Origin: Bacteroidota bacterium
Lineage (GTDB): Bacteria > Bacteroidota > Bacteroidia > Bacteroidales > F082
Reading direction: 5' to 3'
NCBI GenBank assembly: GCA_016845175.1
Contig: JAERTD010000077.1
Span: forward strand, 95,232 to 159,231
Length of the DNA stretch: 64,000 nt
The translations under genes were made by a program, and so were the position numbers. Positions 16,272-25,082 of the stretch are shown here, one piece after another. The first letter of the stretch is position 1; each line of letters begins with the position of its first letter. Under the pieces are notes generated by a model that saw nothing but the letters and a program-made list of their open reading frames with translations, was not told the DNA's origin and ran no database searches.

Positions 16272-17612
16272 TTAGTCTGTCTCACCATCTTTTCCTGTAT
16301 CAATTGCGTAGCGGTACCGTAAACAAATGCCACTGGCTTGCTCCAGAGGTTCAACATTTGAAACCAGTTGATAGTTCGATACATTGTATATAAATAATGA
16401 CTCTGCGCTTAACAGATAAAGCCTGTTTTGATCAGTTTCAAGAGCTACATCCACAATCTTCTTCTGCAACTGAATGATTTCCTGCGCGAAGCCAGTACTT
16501 CTGTCAAACAAAAATACCTCATACCCAGTGGACACAAAAAAGTGTTCTTCATCAAGCTGAATGGTTTTTGTAAAACTACTGTCAGACTGGTAAATCAGAC
16601 CGGATGTATTGGTATGAATATCATATTCTGACACATTTCCCCTCCCCTCCCAATTGGAAAAAACGATCAGCGCCTCCTGATTTTTTATTGGGAAGAAAGC
16701 TATAGCAGGACCTGGTACAGCGTGCTTTTGGAATCGATCTCCTGTGCCCTGGTAAAAGGTATGCCAACTGTGTTTGCCTCCTTTTCGGGACATAAAATCT
16801 CCAACGATAAAATTCCCACTAATACCCATGGTCAATCCGGTGGAATCCTCCAGATATGGTGTACTCATTTTAAGGATACCATCACCTGGATCAAGACCTA
16901 TCAATCGCCCGTTACCCGTGCCCAGATAGACCGTTTCACTGGTCCATAACAGGCCATTATAGGTGGGAATGGGCATATCAGCCTGCCTGGACCATAATTC
17001 ATTAAAATCACTGGCTCTTAGCGCATACAGTTTACCCGGATCTTCTGAAAGCACCATCAGTTGGTCGGATTTGGCATCGTGTTTTGATGATAAGTATTTA
17101 CCTGCCAATTCCTGAGACTCTGTAAGTATAGATTCTTCAGAATAAACATGAACAGCCATGGTATTGTCCTCTGGTTGTGAAAAAACATAGAACCCATCAT
17201 AGAACAGCTCCGCATCTTCCAATTGTATTTTCAAAATTCCGTGACTGCTGTTTTCACCATCATCAACGAGCACATGAATGTGATAAGGCCCAGGCTGACT
17301 ATCAGGAAGTTTTGGTATATGCAATTCAGTTTCTATGCTTATTTGCTGTTCCTCGGGATAAAAATAGGTGTCCTCAGTTATTGAATTATGTTGTGAGTCA
17401 TGCACATTAATCCTTACAAACTGAATGGCTTTCCCACTTGATATATCAAGGCTTACATCTATTGAAGCCGGCACCTTAAAATAGGCATGTTCAGTTGGCC
17501 TGAGGAAATCAATATCGACCTCCGGCCACTCTTTGGTATCAGTACAGGCGTACTGAGACAGAGCGATTGCCATTACCACCATACCATATGCAAAGCATCT
17601 GCTTAAGCCCAT
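16272..17612 (-). CDS. Secreted beta-propeller-like protein of unknown function
   Basis: 446 residues with an N-terminal signal (FAYGMVVMAIALSQYAC) that may be lipidated. An Ig-like N-terminal domain (about 30-135) is followed by repeated blade-like segments (SDQLMVLSEDPGKLYALRASDF, then NGLLWTSETVYLGTGNGRLIGLD, then RLYLLSAESLFIYNVSNYQLVS), consistent with a WD40/PQQ-type propeller. No enzyme motif is seen. A -7 element only 4 bases upstream of the start suggests a leaderless message. Confidence 0.62.
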   Translation of the reverse strand: MGLSRCFAYGMVVMAIALSQYACTDTKEWPEVDIDFLRPTEHAYFKVPASIDVSLDISSGKAIQFVRINVHDSQHNSITEDTYFYPEEQQISIETELHIPKLPDSQPGPYHIHVLVDDGENSSHGILKIQLEDAELFYDGFYVFSQPEDNTMAVHVYSEESILTESQELAGKYLSSKHDAKSDQLMVLSEDPGKLYALRASDFNELWSRQADMPIPTYNGLLWTSETVYLGTGNGRLIGLDPGDGILKMSTPYLEDSTGLTMGISGNFIVGDFMSRKGGKHSWHTFYQGTGDRFQKHAVPGPAIAFFPIKNQEALIVFSNWEGRGNVSEYDIHTNTSGLIYQSDSSFTKTIQLDEEHFFVSTGYEVFLFDRSTGFAQEIIQLQKKIVDVALETDQNRLYLLSAESLFIYNVSNYQLVSNVEPLEQASGICLRYRYAIDTGKDGETD

Positions 17613-17616
17613 GGGT

Positions 17617-17624
17617 CAAAAATA
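17617..17624 (-). promoter_or_regulatory. -7 promoter element immediately before the beta-propeller gene
   Basis: On the minus strand it reads TATTTTTG, ending four bases before the ATG at 17612. As with the PadR gene, the transcript would start at or within a few bases of the start codon. Confidence 0.45.
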
Positions 17625-17688
17625 TGCTTTATTGAATTGCAATTACCATTTGCTTCATTTATGCTTATCTTTATCTTAAAATAAGCGC

Positions 17689-18399
17689 ATGTTACACAAC
17701 TTACAATTGGAGACGGTGCTGTTTCTGGACATTGAAACGGTACCGGCTGTTGCACAATTCACCGAGCTCCCGGAAAAAATGAAAAAACTATGGGAGAAAA
17801 AGGCCGAGATCCTCAGAAGAAATGAAATTGAACGGACAGCTGATGAACTCTATGACCGTGCAGGCATCTATGCTGAGTTTGGAAAGATTGTTTGCGTTTC
17901 CTGTGGTTTTTCCAATGGTCGGGAGTTTAGAATAAAATCATTCTATGGTGATGATGAAGGCCTCTTACTGGAGGAATTCGCGGACTTATTAAATAAGCAT
18001 TATGACACTGATCGATATCTTTTATGTGCACACAATGGTAAGGAGTTCGATTTTCCTTACCTCTCCCGTCGGATGCTGGTAAATGGTATTCGTTTGCCCC
18101 TCATCCTTAACCTGGCCGGCAAAAAACCCTGGGAGATACGCCATCTTGATACCATGGAGTTATGGAAATTTGGCGACTATAAACACTTTACTTCACTTGA
18201 ATTACTGGCCGCAATTTTTGACATACCCACCCCGAAAGATGATATTGATGGAAGCATGGTTGGTTCGGTATATTGGGAGGAAAAAGATCTGGAAAGAATA
18301 GTGAACTATTGCCAGAAAGATGTGGTTACCATAGCCCAACTCCTGAGAAAATATATGGGTCTCAAGCTCCTCAATGAAGCTGATATTATTATTGCCTAG
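17689..18399 (+). CDS. Predicted 3'-5' exonuclease of the PolB-like (DnaQ superfamily) type
   Basis: 236 residues covering one RNase H-fold nuclease domain (PolB_exonuc_2 type). The catalytic acids appear as LFLDIETVP (motif I, Asp and Glu near 14-16), AHNGKEFDFPYLSRRM (motif II, near 112-127) and YCQKDVVTIAQL (motif III, near 206-217). There is no polymerase domain. Members are thought to trim DNA or RNA; the substrate here is unknown. It is flanked by divergent and convergent lipoprotein genes, so context does not help. Confidence 0.85.
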   Translation: MLHNLQLETVLFLDIETVPAVAQFTELPEKMKKLWEKKAEILRRNEIERTADELYDRAGIYAEFGKIVCVSCGFSNGREFRIKSFYGDDEGLLLEEFADLLNKHYDTDRYLLCAHNGKEFDFPYLSRRMLVNGIRLPLILNLAGKKPWEIRHLDTMELWKFGDYKHFTSLELLAAIFDIPTPKDDIDGSMVGSVYWEEKDLERIVNYCQKDVVTIAQLLRKYMGLKLLNEADIIIA

Positions 18400-18425
18400 G
18401 AGTAGATAGAGGATTTGCTTTATGC

Positions 18426-19457
18426 TTAATTCATTTCAGTATCGATCCAATCGACAATTTCCGTGTTAAGGCTTTCTGAGCTCAGCAGGCTGGTACCATG
18501 GGCTGATGCACCTGGGACAACAACTAGTTTCTTTGGCTGTGAACTCATCTCATACATGGCCTGTGCTTCTTCCAAAAAGTTCACATTTTGCTGAGGGTGG
18601 ACATCTAATTCTCCTACGACATAGAGTACTGCCCTTAATTTATTATTCGCTGAGATTTGAAAAATCCCATCACGAACACCAGAAACTGCAACCGAAACTT
18701 TCACTTCCTCATATGCGTTCCCTGCAACTGCCATAATGGCTCCAAGAGAAGCGCCAGCCAAGGCAAATCGTTGGGGATCCACCTGTGGGTGAGCTTTTAA
18801 AAAACCCAGGGCAGCCTCCAGGTCCAACACCAGCAATTCCTTATTGGTAAATAATATGCCGATATCATCAATTGGTGTGGAATTACCATGACCACGAAAA
18901 TCAATGACCAGGCATACATAGCCTTTTGCAACAAGTTTCAAAACTACCTCTGAAGCTTTCCATCCGTTGACGAAGGCTCCCATCTCATGCATAAATATGA
19001 CAGCTGGTTTCTTTGATTCAATGGAGCTGAGGTAACTCAGACTACCGGCTATGCTTAGTCCATCACTGGTTTGAAAACTGACCGCATCCAAAGTATATAT
19101 GGTTCTGACAGATTTCACATCGCTGATTACTTCTGAAGCGTCGGAACGGATTCCTCGCAAACGAAAGTAGTACTTGGTAGCACCACTTAAATCGCTGAAG
19201 AGCATAGTTGTATTTGAAATATCATCAATTTCTATCTGTTTCTCCAATTCATTAAAGCCACTTAATGTAGACACCTCTGCAAAAAGTTGTGTAAAATCAG
19301 CAGAAGAAGCAGACCACTTAAGCAGCACTTCGGTTTCAGATATTGCTGTAATTTCAAGTAATTGAATATTGCTTATGTCGGTCTCTTCGGATTTATCACA
19401 TGCACAAATCGACACCAACAATATGAGGACTAATAAATAATGCCTTAACATACTCAC
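18426..19457 (-). CDS. Lipoprotein with FN3 domain and alpha/beta hydrolase domain
   Basis: 343 residues. A signal peptide ends in ICAC (lipobox-like). A fibronectin type III domain follows (about 32-120: ITAISETEVLLKWSAS, then TKYYFRLRGIRSD). The rest is an alpha/beta hydrolase of the dienelactone hydrolase type, with the nucleophile elbow GASLGA, the oxyanion-side DFRGHGNS, an Asp near GELDVHP and a His in GASAHGTS. It probably cleaves an ester outside the cell; the substrate is unknown. Confidence 0.8.
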   Translation of the reverse strand: MSMLRHYLLVLILLVSICACDKSEETDISNIQLLEITAISETEVLLKWSASSADFTQLFAEVSTLSGFNELEKQIEIDDISNTTMLFSDLSGATKYYFRLRGIRSDASEVISDVKSVRTIYTLDAVSFQTSDGLSIAGSLSYLSSIESKKPAVIFMHEMGAFVNGWKASEVVLKLVAKGYVCLVIDFRGHGNSTPIDDIGILFTNKELLVLDLEAALGFLKAHPQVDPQRFALAGASLGAIMAVAGNAYEEVKVSVAVSGVRDGIFQISANNKLRAVLYVVGELDVHPQQNVNFLEEAQAMYEMSSQPKKLVVVPGASAHGTSLLSSESLNTEIVDWIDTEMN

Positions 19458-19624
19458 GGGTTTTAGGTTATCAGGTTTACTTAGGGTTTATAAGTTAAAG
19501 ACGTATTTATGAAGTCATTAGTTGCACTGCTTTCAAATTGACCTAGTCTCTTCAAATCATCTTGCTAAATAATACTCAGGCTCGACATTAAAAATATGTA
19601 TTTTCGGGCTCATATTTAATTCAC

Positions 19625-20380
19625 ATGGAAAAGCATTTACTTTCAAAATCTACCTTTATCAGAAGCCAGCAATGTCTTAAATCATTGTATCTGAATAAAA
19701 AGAGACCCTTTCTGCGCGACAGGATCAGCAAAGAACAGCTGGCAAAGTTCAAACGCGGCCACCATATTGGTGAATTGGCCCAGGGATTGTTTCCCGGAGG
19801 TATTGACCTCAAACCCAAATCACCATCACAGTTCCGAAAGAAAGTAGAAGAAACTCATGAAATAATACGGACCGATTCATACCAAACCTTGTATGAAGCA
19901 GCCTTCCAGTTCGACAGGTCATTAATCCTTCTGGACATCCTCCACAAGGAAGCTGGACAGTGGACTGCTTATGAAGTGAAGAGTTCACTGAAGATATCTG
20001 ACACCTATATCATGGATGCCGCTTTCCAATACTATGTCATTAATAATTACGGACTTCAGTTGAAGGATTTCTTTCTTATATATGTCGATGCCAGCTACGA
20101 TATTGATGACGAATTAGATTTGGGGCGTTTGTTTTTGAAGGAAAGTGTTCTGGAGAAAGTACTTCCACTACAGGATGGTATCAAGCAACAAGTAGCAGAA
20201 GCCAAAAAAACCCTGGAACTTGAGAAATCACCCCTTATCGAGGTGGGAGCTCAATGCAACAAGCCTTACCCTTGCGATTTTATCGGACATTGCTGGAAAT
20301 CAAAACCGAAATCAGAATGGCCACAAGCCGCACCCGCTGATGAGTCCTTTTATATTTTCCTGGAGAAACTTAAGCCCTAG
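19625..20380 (+). CDS. Stand-alone Cas4/AddB-like iron-sulfur PD-(D/E)XK nuclease
   Basis: 251 residues. The N-terminal LSKSTFIRSQQCLKSLYLNK resembles the start of DUF2779 and Cas4-like nucleases. The core acids are in ILLDIL (Asp near 97-99) and YEVKSS (Glu-Val-Lys near 112-117), the classic (D/E)XK motif. Four cysteines, one near residue 18 and three in CNKPYPCDFIGHC near 217-229, match the split Fe-S clasp of Cas4, Dna2 and AddB. DUF2779 proteins have an extra C-terminal exonuclease domain which is missing here. No cas gene, helicase partner or CRISPR array is nearby, so it is likely a DNA repair or processing nuclease. Confidence 0.72.
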   Translation: MEKHLLSKSTFIRSQQCLKSLYLNKKRPFLRDRISKEQLAKFKRGHHIGELAQGLFPGGIDLKPKSPSQFRKKVEETHEIIRTDSYQTLYEAAFQFDRSLILLDILHKEAGQWTAYEVKSSLKISDTYIMDAAFQYYVINNYGLQLKDFFLIYVDASYDIDDELDLGRLFLKESVLEKVLPLQDGIKQQVAEAKKTLELEKSPLIEVGAQCNKPYPCDFIGHCWKSKPKSEWPQAAPADESFYIFLEKLKP

Positions 20381-20489
20381 AACCTTTTAACCGGCTCATT
20401 ACAAGCATATTAAAACGATTCAATTTTCCTCATTATCCTAATGAGCGAAATAAGTTATTAACAATTAACTAACAACTTTGGCATCTTTG

Positions 20490-20497
20490 TATTTTTG
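20490..20497 (+). promoter_or_regulatory. -7 promoter element of dnaB
   Basis: TATTTTTG matches TAnnTTTG, four bases before the ATG at 20502. It is another case of a very short or absent leader. Confidence 0.55.
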
Positions 20498-20501
20498 AAA
20501 C

Positions 20502-22016
20502 ATGGAAGAAGCGAAAAAAGAGATCCGCAAGAAGAAGGCACCCAGCAAACCCAATTTTATGACCCAACAGATGACGGAACACGGGAAAGTTCCTCCTCAG
20601 GCCATAGATCTGGAAGAAGCAGTTTTAGGTGCCATGATGTTGGAAAAAGATGCGGTTACTGCGGTTATCGACATTCTTCAGCCAAAGGTTTTTTATAAAG
20701 ATAGTCACCAAAGGATTTTCACTGCCATTCATCGCCTGTTCTCTAGGTCCGAACCCGTTGATATACTTACAGTTACCAATGAACTGAAAAGTACCGGAGA
20801 ACTTGAAATGGTGGGCGGACCCTATTATATTACCATCTTAACCAGCAGGATTGCCTCCGCAGCCAACGTAGAATATCACGCCAGGATTATCCTTCAAAAA
20901 CACATCCAGCGCGATTTAATCAGTATTTCATCTGAGATTATTAAGGAGGCCTATGAAGACACAACTGATGTGTTTAATCTGTTAGACAAAGCTGAACAAA
21001 ACCTCTTCTCCGTATCTGAATCAAACCTCAGAAGAAATTTTGAGGATATGCCTTCACTTATAAAACAGGCCATTGAAGATATTGAGAGTGCCAAAGATTC
21101 TGATAGCCACTTACGTGGAGTTCCATCAGGTTTTGTGGATCTGGACCGAAAAACATCGGGTTGGCAAAGATCCGACCTCATTATTCTTGCAGCAAGACCA
21201 TCCATGGGTAAGACTGCACTTGCCTTATCGATGGCTCGTAATATGGCCGTTGATTTTGCCACACCCATTGCCTTTTTCTCCTTGGAGATGTCGGCAGTGC
21301 AGTTGGTTACCCGTCTCATTTCCAGCGAATCGGAATTGCGGGCCGACAAACTTAAAAAAGGTGAACTGGCAGAACATGAATGGCAACAGTTAAATGCGAA
21401 GATCAGTGGATTAATAGATGCCAAAATATTTATTGATGATACACCTGCCCTATCCATTTTCGAATTGCGCGCTAAGTGTCGCAGACTAAAGCAACAGCAC
21501 GACATCCAGATGGTCTTTATAGACTATCTGCAATTGATGACTGCCGGGGGTGACAACCGGGGGAACAGGGAACAGGAAATTAGTCAGATCTCAAGATCAT
21601 TAAAGGCACTGGCAAAGGAACTGGATGTACCTGTACTTGCCTTATCACAGCTAAGCCGTGCGGTTGAAAACAGACCGGGACAATCCAAACGACCTATCCT
21701 ATCTGACCTCAGGGAATCGGGTGCTATTGAGCAGGACGCTGATATTGTGACTTTTATATACAGACCCGAATATTACAAACTTGATGAATTTGAAGATGGC
21801 ACACCTACCAAAGGAGTTTCTGAGGTTATTATAGCCAAGCATAGGAATGGGCCCGTGGGTGAGGTAAAACTCAAATTTATTGATATGTTTGCCCGTTTTG
21901 AAGACTACAGTCAGTCATTCGGTGGCGATTTCTCAGCAGACGATGTGAGTGCAGGTATGCCCAAAACCATACCTTCCCGCATGAATGATATGGAAGACGA
22001 TGACGTACCAATTTAA
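20502..22016 (+). CDS. dnaB: Replicative DNA helicase DnaB
   Basis: 504 residues, a normal length for the family. The N-terminal primase-interacting domain starts at PPQAIDLEEAVLGAMML. The RecA-like motor has Walker A ARPSMGKTALAL (near 228-239), Walker B MVFIDYLQLM (near 337-346) and the DnaB motif LSDLRESGAIEQDAD. It unwinds DNA at the replication fork as a hexamer. The C-terminal tail is acidic (MEDDDVPI), as is common in single-strand DNA metabolism partners. No inteins are present. Confidence 0.97.
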   Translation: MEEAKKEIRKKKAPSKPNFMTQQMTEHGKVPPQAIDLEEAVLGAMMLEKDAVTAVIDILQPKVFYKDSHQRIFTAIHRLFSRSEPVDILTVTNELKSTGELEMVGGPYYITILTSRIASAANVEYHARIILQKHIQRDLISISSEIIKEAYEDTTDVFNLLDKAEQNLFSVSESNLRRNFEDMPSLIKQAIEDIESAKDSDSHLRGVPSGFVDLDRKTSGWQRSDLIILAARPSMGKTALALSMARNMAVDFATPIAFFSLEMSAVQLVTRLISSESELRADKLKKGELAEHEWQQLNAKISGLIDAKIFIDDTPALSIFELRAKCRRLKQQHDIQMVFIDYLQLMTAGGDNRGNREQEISQISRSLKALAKELDVPVLALSQLSRAVENRPGQSKRPILSDLRESGAIEQDADIVTFIYRPEYYKLDEFEDGTPTKGVSEVIIAKHRNGPVGEVKLKFIDMFARFEDYSQSFGGDFSADDVSAGMPKTIPSRMNDMEDDDVPI

Positions 22017-22039
22017 GAATACCATCTAAAAACTAATAC

Positions 22040-22879
22040 ATGAATAAATTATTATCAGCTCCATTGATGAGCGGGTTTAGCCTAATTCTCTTTTTTTCAA
22101 TGCAGCTTAACGCACAAAAAAAGATTGAACTGGAATACAATTTAAAGCAAGGACAGTTATACGATTACCAAATTGAGGTTGATCAGGACATCTCATTTAA
22201 AGCCAACGAACAAACCATGACTCTGGATCAACTCATGAAATTTGGCACCACAGCTGAAGTAGTCCATACCAGTAATGATTCCATTAGCATTCAAACCACC
22301 ATCGAGCATATTGAGTCACGCCAGGGGATTTTTGGGATGGAACTCATTTACATATCAGACGATACAACAACCCATACCGGGATGGCAGCACAAATGGCCA
22401 TGGCCATGAACCAATTAATCAAGGCCTCATATACCACCAGCATTGACAATAAAGGAAATGTTATCCATATGGATTTCAGCCAATTGGTTGCCAATAATGA
22501 TGTGGCAGGAAATCTAAATACTGGCAATAATTTTGGTCTCTATCCAAAGAGGAAGGTAGCCGTTGGAGACAGCTGGGAGCAAGACCTGGTACCATTGGAA
22601 GGTAGTGATATGAAAACCCATGCTACCTATACTTTGAAGTCATTCACGGGTAAAAAGGCTGTGTTAGGTTTCGAAGGCGTATTGAGAGCCAATGATATAA
22701 ACGGGGAGGATATGAAACTGGAAGGCACCCAAAGTGGTGAACTGATCGTTGATCGCAAAACAGGGTGGTTAATCTCATCAATCATCGAACAGGAAGTTGA
22801 AATGGAGATGGAAAAAGATGGGATGAAGTTTCCTGCCACCATTAGTGGTACTGTAAGCATCACCTCCTCAGAAAAGTAA
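22040..22879 (+). CDS. Secreted DUF6263-like protein
   Basis: 279 residues with a signal peptide (SGFSLILFFSMQLNA). The mature protein is beta-rich, with the phrase YPKRKVAVGDSWEQDLV and the final strands GELIVDRKTGWLISSIIEQEVEMEME, as seen in the Bacteroidota DUF6263 group of periplasmic proteins. Function is unknown. It starts 24 bp after dnaB and may share its transcript; a strong terminator follows. Confidence 0.7.
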   Translation: MNKLLSAPLMSGFSLILFFSMQLNAQKKIELEYNLKQGQLYDYQIEVDQDISFKANEQTMTLDQLMKFGTTAEVVHTSNDSISIQTTIEHIESRQGIFGMELIYISDDTTTHTGMAAQMAMAMNQLIKASYTTSIDNKGNVIHMDFSQLVANNDVAGNLNTGNNFGLYPKRKVAVGDSWEQDLVPLEGSDMKTHATYTLKSFTGKKAVLGFEGVLRANDINGEDMKLEGTQSGELIVDRKTGWLISSIIEQEVEMEMEKDGMKFPATISGTVSITSSEK

Positions 22880-22897
22880 CAAAGGTTTACAGCATAA

Positions 22898-22926
22898 AAA
22901 AAGGGGTGCCAATGGCACCCCTTTTT
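22898..22926. terminator. Bidirectional terminator between the DUF6263-like gene and sucC
   Basis: AAAAAGGGGTGCC, loop AAT, GGCACCCCTTTTT: a perfect 13-bp stem between two converging genes. Confidence 0.93.
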
Positions 22927-22941
22927 ATTTTCCTGCTTGGT

Positions 22942-24129
22942 TTATAACACACTGTTAACCAACTCTGCTGCCTCCTGTAAGGCTATGGCGGAATGTACTT
23001 TCAAACCAGATTCATCTATGAGTACCTTTGCTTCTTCAGCATTGGTTCCTTGCAGACGGACGATAATTGGAATATTAATGTCTCCAATATTATTATAAGC
23101 ATCCACAATTCCCTGCGCTACACGATCACATCTTACGATACCACCAAAAATATTCACCAAAATGGCTTTCACATTGGGATCTTTAAGAATGATGCGAAAG
23201 GCTTCTTCCACGCGTTTGGCATCTGCTGTACCTCCTACATCAAGGAAGTTGGCAGGGTCACCACCAGACATTTTAATCATGTCCATGGTGGCCATGGCCA
23301 ATCCAGCTCCATTTACCATACAGCCCACATTTCCATCGAGTTTTACAAAATTGAGGTCAAAGCGACCGGCCTCAACTTCAAAGGGATCTTCCTCATCAAA
23401 ATCACGTAAAGCTGCAATATCTTTATGACGGAACAGGGCATTGTCATCAATGACCACTTTGGCATCCGCGGCAAAAACTTTGCCATCAGCAGCCTTTATC
23501 ACCGGGTTTATTTCAAATAAGCTTGAGTCAGCACCCACATAGGCATTATATAATGCTGTGGAAAATCTCAGCATTTCTTTGAAAGCGACACCGCTCAAGC
23601 CTAAGTTGAAAGCTATTCTTCTGGCCTGGAAACCCGTTAATCCAACTTTCGGGTCGATCAGCTCTGTAAAAATCTCTTCAGGTGTTTCCTCGGCAACAGC
23701 TTCAATATCCATACCTCCACGGGGTGAATACATGACCATGTTTTTTCCTTCATCCCTGTTGAGAAGAATGCTCATATAATACTCTTCTACTTTTTCAGGC
23801 CCAGGATAATAAATATTTTGTTCGATTAGGATCCTTCTTACCAGTTTTCCTTCTGCTTTGGTTTGAGGTGTGACCAGCATCATGCCGATTATATCATCTG
23901 CGTACTGACGAACCTCATCAAGGCTTTTGGCAATTTTCACGCCACCGCCTTTTCCGCGTCCACCTGCGTGAATTTGAGCTTTGACAGCCCATTTATCCGA
24001 CCCGGTTTTCTTTTGTATTTCTTTGGCAGCTTCAACAGCCTCATCGGGTGATGTGGCTACAATGCTCATAGGGACAGCAACTCCGTACCCTTTCAGGATG
24101 GATTTACCCTGATATTCGTGTAAGTTCAT
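22942..24129 (-). CDS. sucC: Succinyl-CoA synthetase (ADP-forming) beta subunit
   Basis: 395 residues. It catalyses the reversible succinyl-CoA + ADP + phosphate step of the citric acid cycle together with SucD. The ATP-grasp domain begins [20 protein letters not shown] and holds the nucleotide loop [13 protein letters not shown]. The CoA-ligase part shows [15 protein letters not shown] and [13 protein letters not shown]. sucD is not adjacent, an arrangement known in Bacteroidota. Promoter candidates lie at 24161-24168 and 24199-24206. Confidence 0.96.
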   Translation of the reverse strand: MNLHEYQGKSILKGYGVAVPMSIVATSPDEAVEAAKEIQKKTGSDKWAVKAQIHAGGRGKGGGVKIAKSLDEVRQYADDIIGMMLVTPQTKAEGKLVRRILIEQNIYYPGPEKVEEYYMSILLNRDEGKNMVMYSPRGGMDIEAVAEETPEEIFTELIDPKVGLTGFQARRIAFNLGLSGVAFKEMLRFSTALYNAYVGADSSLFEINPVIKAADGKVFAADAKVVIDDNALFRHKDIAALRDFDEEDPFEVEAGRFDLNFVKLDGNVGCMVNGAGLAMATMDMIKMSGGDPANFLDVGGTADAKRVEEAFRIILKDPNVKAILVNIFGGIVRCDRVAQGIVDAYNNIGDINIPIIVRLQGTNAEEAKVLIDESGLKVHSAIALQEAAELVNSVL

Positions 24130-24160
24130 ATGAGTTATTTAATCAAAGGTTTGAAGGTCT

Positions 24161-24168
24161 CAAAAATA
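24161..24168 (-). promoter_or_regulatory. -7 promoter element of sucC
   Basis: TATTTTTG on the minus strand, 31 nt before the start codon. A second exact match (TATCTTTG) lies at 24199-24206. Confidence 0.5.
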
Positions 24169-24355
24169 GAACAAATATCATTATCAGTCCACCCTTGCCA
24201 AAGATATATCTTGATATTTAAATATCTAGATGATCTGACTATCAGTAATGCGAAGTAATCTCCATTTCTTATACCAGCATTAACTATGGAAAAAGACATA
24301 TGAGATGGTCATATATTATAGGCATCCTTGCCCATTCTCATCCTATTTCATTTAC

Positions 24356-24363
24356 TATCTTTG
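24356..24363 (+). promoter_or_regulatory. -7 promoter element of the lolD gene
   Basis: TATCTTTG matches TAnnTTTG. It lies downstream of an in-frame upstream ATG at 24328 and 18 nt before the ATG at 24382, which supports the latter as the start. Confidence 0.6.
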
Positions 24364-24381
24364 CCGTCGCAACCCGCACGT

Positions 24382-25044
24382 ATGTTAATAGCCAAGAATA
24401 TAATTAAATCCTACGGACAGGTAAGTGTTTTAAAGGGCATCAATCTGGAAGTAGAAAAATCTGAAGTCGTTTCAATAGTAGGCAGTTCTGGAGCTGGCAA
24501 ATCAACATTGCTTCAGATTCTCGGAACCATTGAAAAAGCAGATCAGGGGATTATAAATATTGATGGTCGAGATTTAAGCCTCCTTAATGATAAGGAACTA
24601 TCAGCTTTTAGGAATAAGTCCATAGGTTTTGTTTTCCAGTTTCATCATTTATTACCCGAATTCAATGCACTGGAAAACATCTGTATTCCAGCCTATATTG
24701 CGCAGAAATCAACAAAGGAAGCCGAAAAAGAAGCCCGTCACTTGCTTGACTTGTTACAGCTTAGCGATCGCACTACCCACAAACCCTCCGAACTTTCCGG
24801 TGGAGAACAACAACGTGTAGCTATTGCCCGAGCCTTAATAAACAAACCGGCGGTGGTGCTGGCTGATGAGCCTTCGGGAAATCTCGATTCTCAGGCTTCT
24901 GATATCTTACATCAGTTGTTTTTCAAACTTCGCGATGACTTGAAACAGACTTTTGTAATTGTCACACACAATAAATCATTGGCGAATATGGCAGATAGAA
25001 AACTCAGCATCGTCGATGGACTTATCGCCACAGAAAATAATTGA
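24382..25044 (+). CDS. lolD: LolD-like ABC transporter ATPase
   Basis: 220 residues. It resembles the ATPase of the lipoprotein-releasing LolCDE complex and other MacB-type transporters. Motifs are Walker [10 protein letters not shown] (near 36-44), the Q-loop at [17 protein letters not shown], the ABC signature [15 protein letters not shown] and Walker [13 protein letters not shown], then H-loop TH. The frame is open 18 codons further upstream, but a promoter lies inside that stretch. The permease partner is not adjacent, so LolD versus another MacB-like ATPase cannot be settled. Confidence 0.85.
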   Translation: MLIAKNIIKSYGQVSVLKGINLEVEKSEVVSIVGSSGAGKSTLLQILGTIEKADQGIINIDGRDLSLLNDKELSAFRNKSIGFVFQFHHLLPEFNALENICIPAYIAQKSTKEAEKEARHLLDLLQLSDRTTHKPSELSGGEQQRVAIARALINKPAVVLADEPSGNLDSQASDILHQLFFKLRDDLKQTFVIVTHNKSLANMADRKLSIVDGLIATENN

Positions 25045-25082
25045 GGCAGAAACCCGTTAATACCACAAATGAGGCCTGTGAA

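Noticed and set aside
19594..19601. TATTTTCG as a -7 element for the Cas4-like nuclease
   Set aside because: It has one mismatch to TAnnTTTG and no -33 element; too weak to report as a promoter.
19625..20380. Remnant CRISPR-Cas locus
   Set aside because: No repeat-spacer array and no other cas gene were seen in this window; the Cas4-like gene stands alone.
20951..21505. A 184-codon open frame opposite dnaB
   Set aside because: It is the antisense of a highly conserved gene and has no domain features; the same holds for long antisense frames at 27186-27956, 28128-28667, 31383-32036 and 41532-42017.
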